64,000 nt of DNA, taken from assembly GCF_032464895.1 (NCBI RefSeq), contig NZ_JAWDIC010000001.1:372001-436000 (forward strand). The letters run 5' to 3'. Positions 63,819-64,000 of the stretch are shown here, piece after piece. The stretch's first letter is position 1, and each line of letters opens with the position of its first letter. The DNA comes from Phycicoccus sp. M110.8 (GTDB taxonomy: Bacteria; Actinomycetota; Actinomycetes; Actinomycetales; Dermatophilaceae). The notes below the pieces were generated by a model, which made no database searches, was not told where the DNA came from, and saw only the letters and a program-made list of their open reading frames with translations. The position numbers were made by a program, and so were the translations under genes.

Positions 63819-64000
63819 GGCGTCGACGCACGGCACCCAGCCCGATGAGGGCCACCGCTGCCGCGGCGAGCGCGGCGATGCGCTCGGTGCGCAGCTCGCC
63901 GGTGGGGGTGCGCGTCGCCTCGGTGAACTTCACCTTGGCGGTCTCGACCTGGCGCCGGGCGATCTCCTGGGGCGCGGTGCGGGTGTGCAGCTCGTCGACG
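63811..64000 (-). CDS. DUF3618-domain protein (partial, C-terminal part)
   Basis: Only the C-terminal 62 residues are in the window: V-D-E-L-H-T-R-T-A-P-Q-E-I-A-R-R, a charged helix, and a single hydrophobic helix near the end followed by R-R-R-R-G. This matches DUF3618 proteins, small membrane proteins of actinobacteria with unknown function. Its stop (63813-63811) overlaps the GroES-like start by 8 bases; the start lies beyond the right edge. Confidence 0.75.
   Translation of the reverse strand, partial: VDELHTRTAPQEIARRQVETAKVKFTEATRTPTGELRTERIAALAAAAVALIGLGAVRRRRG

Overview
The window is high-GC DNA (roughly 72-73 % by eye) with about 57 protein genes packed tightly, many overlapping by 4 bases (ATGA/GTGA), and many GTG starts. 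Family content (mycothiol-era DsbA-like reductase, GlbO, treX-treY-treZ, actinobacterial RecQ, PPM-type methyltransferase, EttA, DUF3618/GroES-like pair) points to an actinomycete, most likely Micrococcales and possibly Intrasporangiaceae; the family-level placement is inference. No phage, transposase, integrase or CRISPR array is visible, so this looks like core chromosome.

Layout. 1-9744: end of a membrane phosphatase-like gene, then rpiB / DsbA-like reductase / pepN / mscS-like / glbO / alpha-glucosidase, in the same order as the Mycobacterium tuberculosis Rv2465c-Rv2471 neighbourhood, followed by a GDPD phosphodiesterase and an MFS transporter. 9759-19400: four regulator modules, three of them divergent: HIBADH-type dehydrogenase/TetR with a doubled operator, FMN reductase/TetR with a 20-bp palindrome, YczE membrane protein/MocR, plus a lipoprotein, a thioesterase and recQ. 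19424-27108: tesB, then the trehalose-from-glycogen operon treX-treY-treZ on the minus strand. 27296-34851: acyl-CoA metabolism (an acyl-CoA dehydrogenase, three SDRs, a quinone oxidoreductase, TetR) with two similar operators, and an ArsR/SRPBCC pair. 34873-45287: acyltransferase, ettA, an SSB paralogue, a methyltransferase, two tandem membrane GTPases (dynamin-like), thpR. 45450-50883: a secreted Cys-rich protein, tRNA-Arg, an M20 amidohydrolase, PrsW, orn, tRNA-His, CopC-like protein, tRNA-Lys. 50990-53331: a two-gene cassette of unrecognised function with Ig-like/CARDB-like and choice-of-anchor-like domains. 53617-61955: Nudix, EamA/LysR pair, hydrolase, DHFR-like reductase, cutC, M81 peptidase and membrane proteins. 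61956-64000: two Cys-rich short reading frames and a hairpin ahead of a cysteine dioxygenase-rhodanese operon, then a GroES-like gene and a DUF3618 gene running off the edge.

Two signals stand out. First, the octamer GTATGCCG/CGGCATAC occurs about 44 times (hand count), about equally on both strands, where about two are expected from composition; most copies sit in genes as Tyr-Ala or Ala-Tyr codon pairs using otherwise rare TAT or GCA codons, but some are intergenic. Second, the 430-bp leader of the cysteine dioxygenase operon looks like a cysteine-sensing attenuator with two Cys-rich leader ORFs. Many genes also show a TANNNT -10 element 6-7 bases before the start codon, the hallmark of leaderless transcripts.

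The only gene-free stretch over 300 bases is 61956-62385, which holds the leader ORFs and hairpin. The next longest, 53332-53616, shows nothing beyond the ribosome binding site of the cassette.
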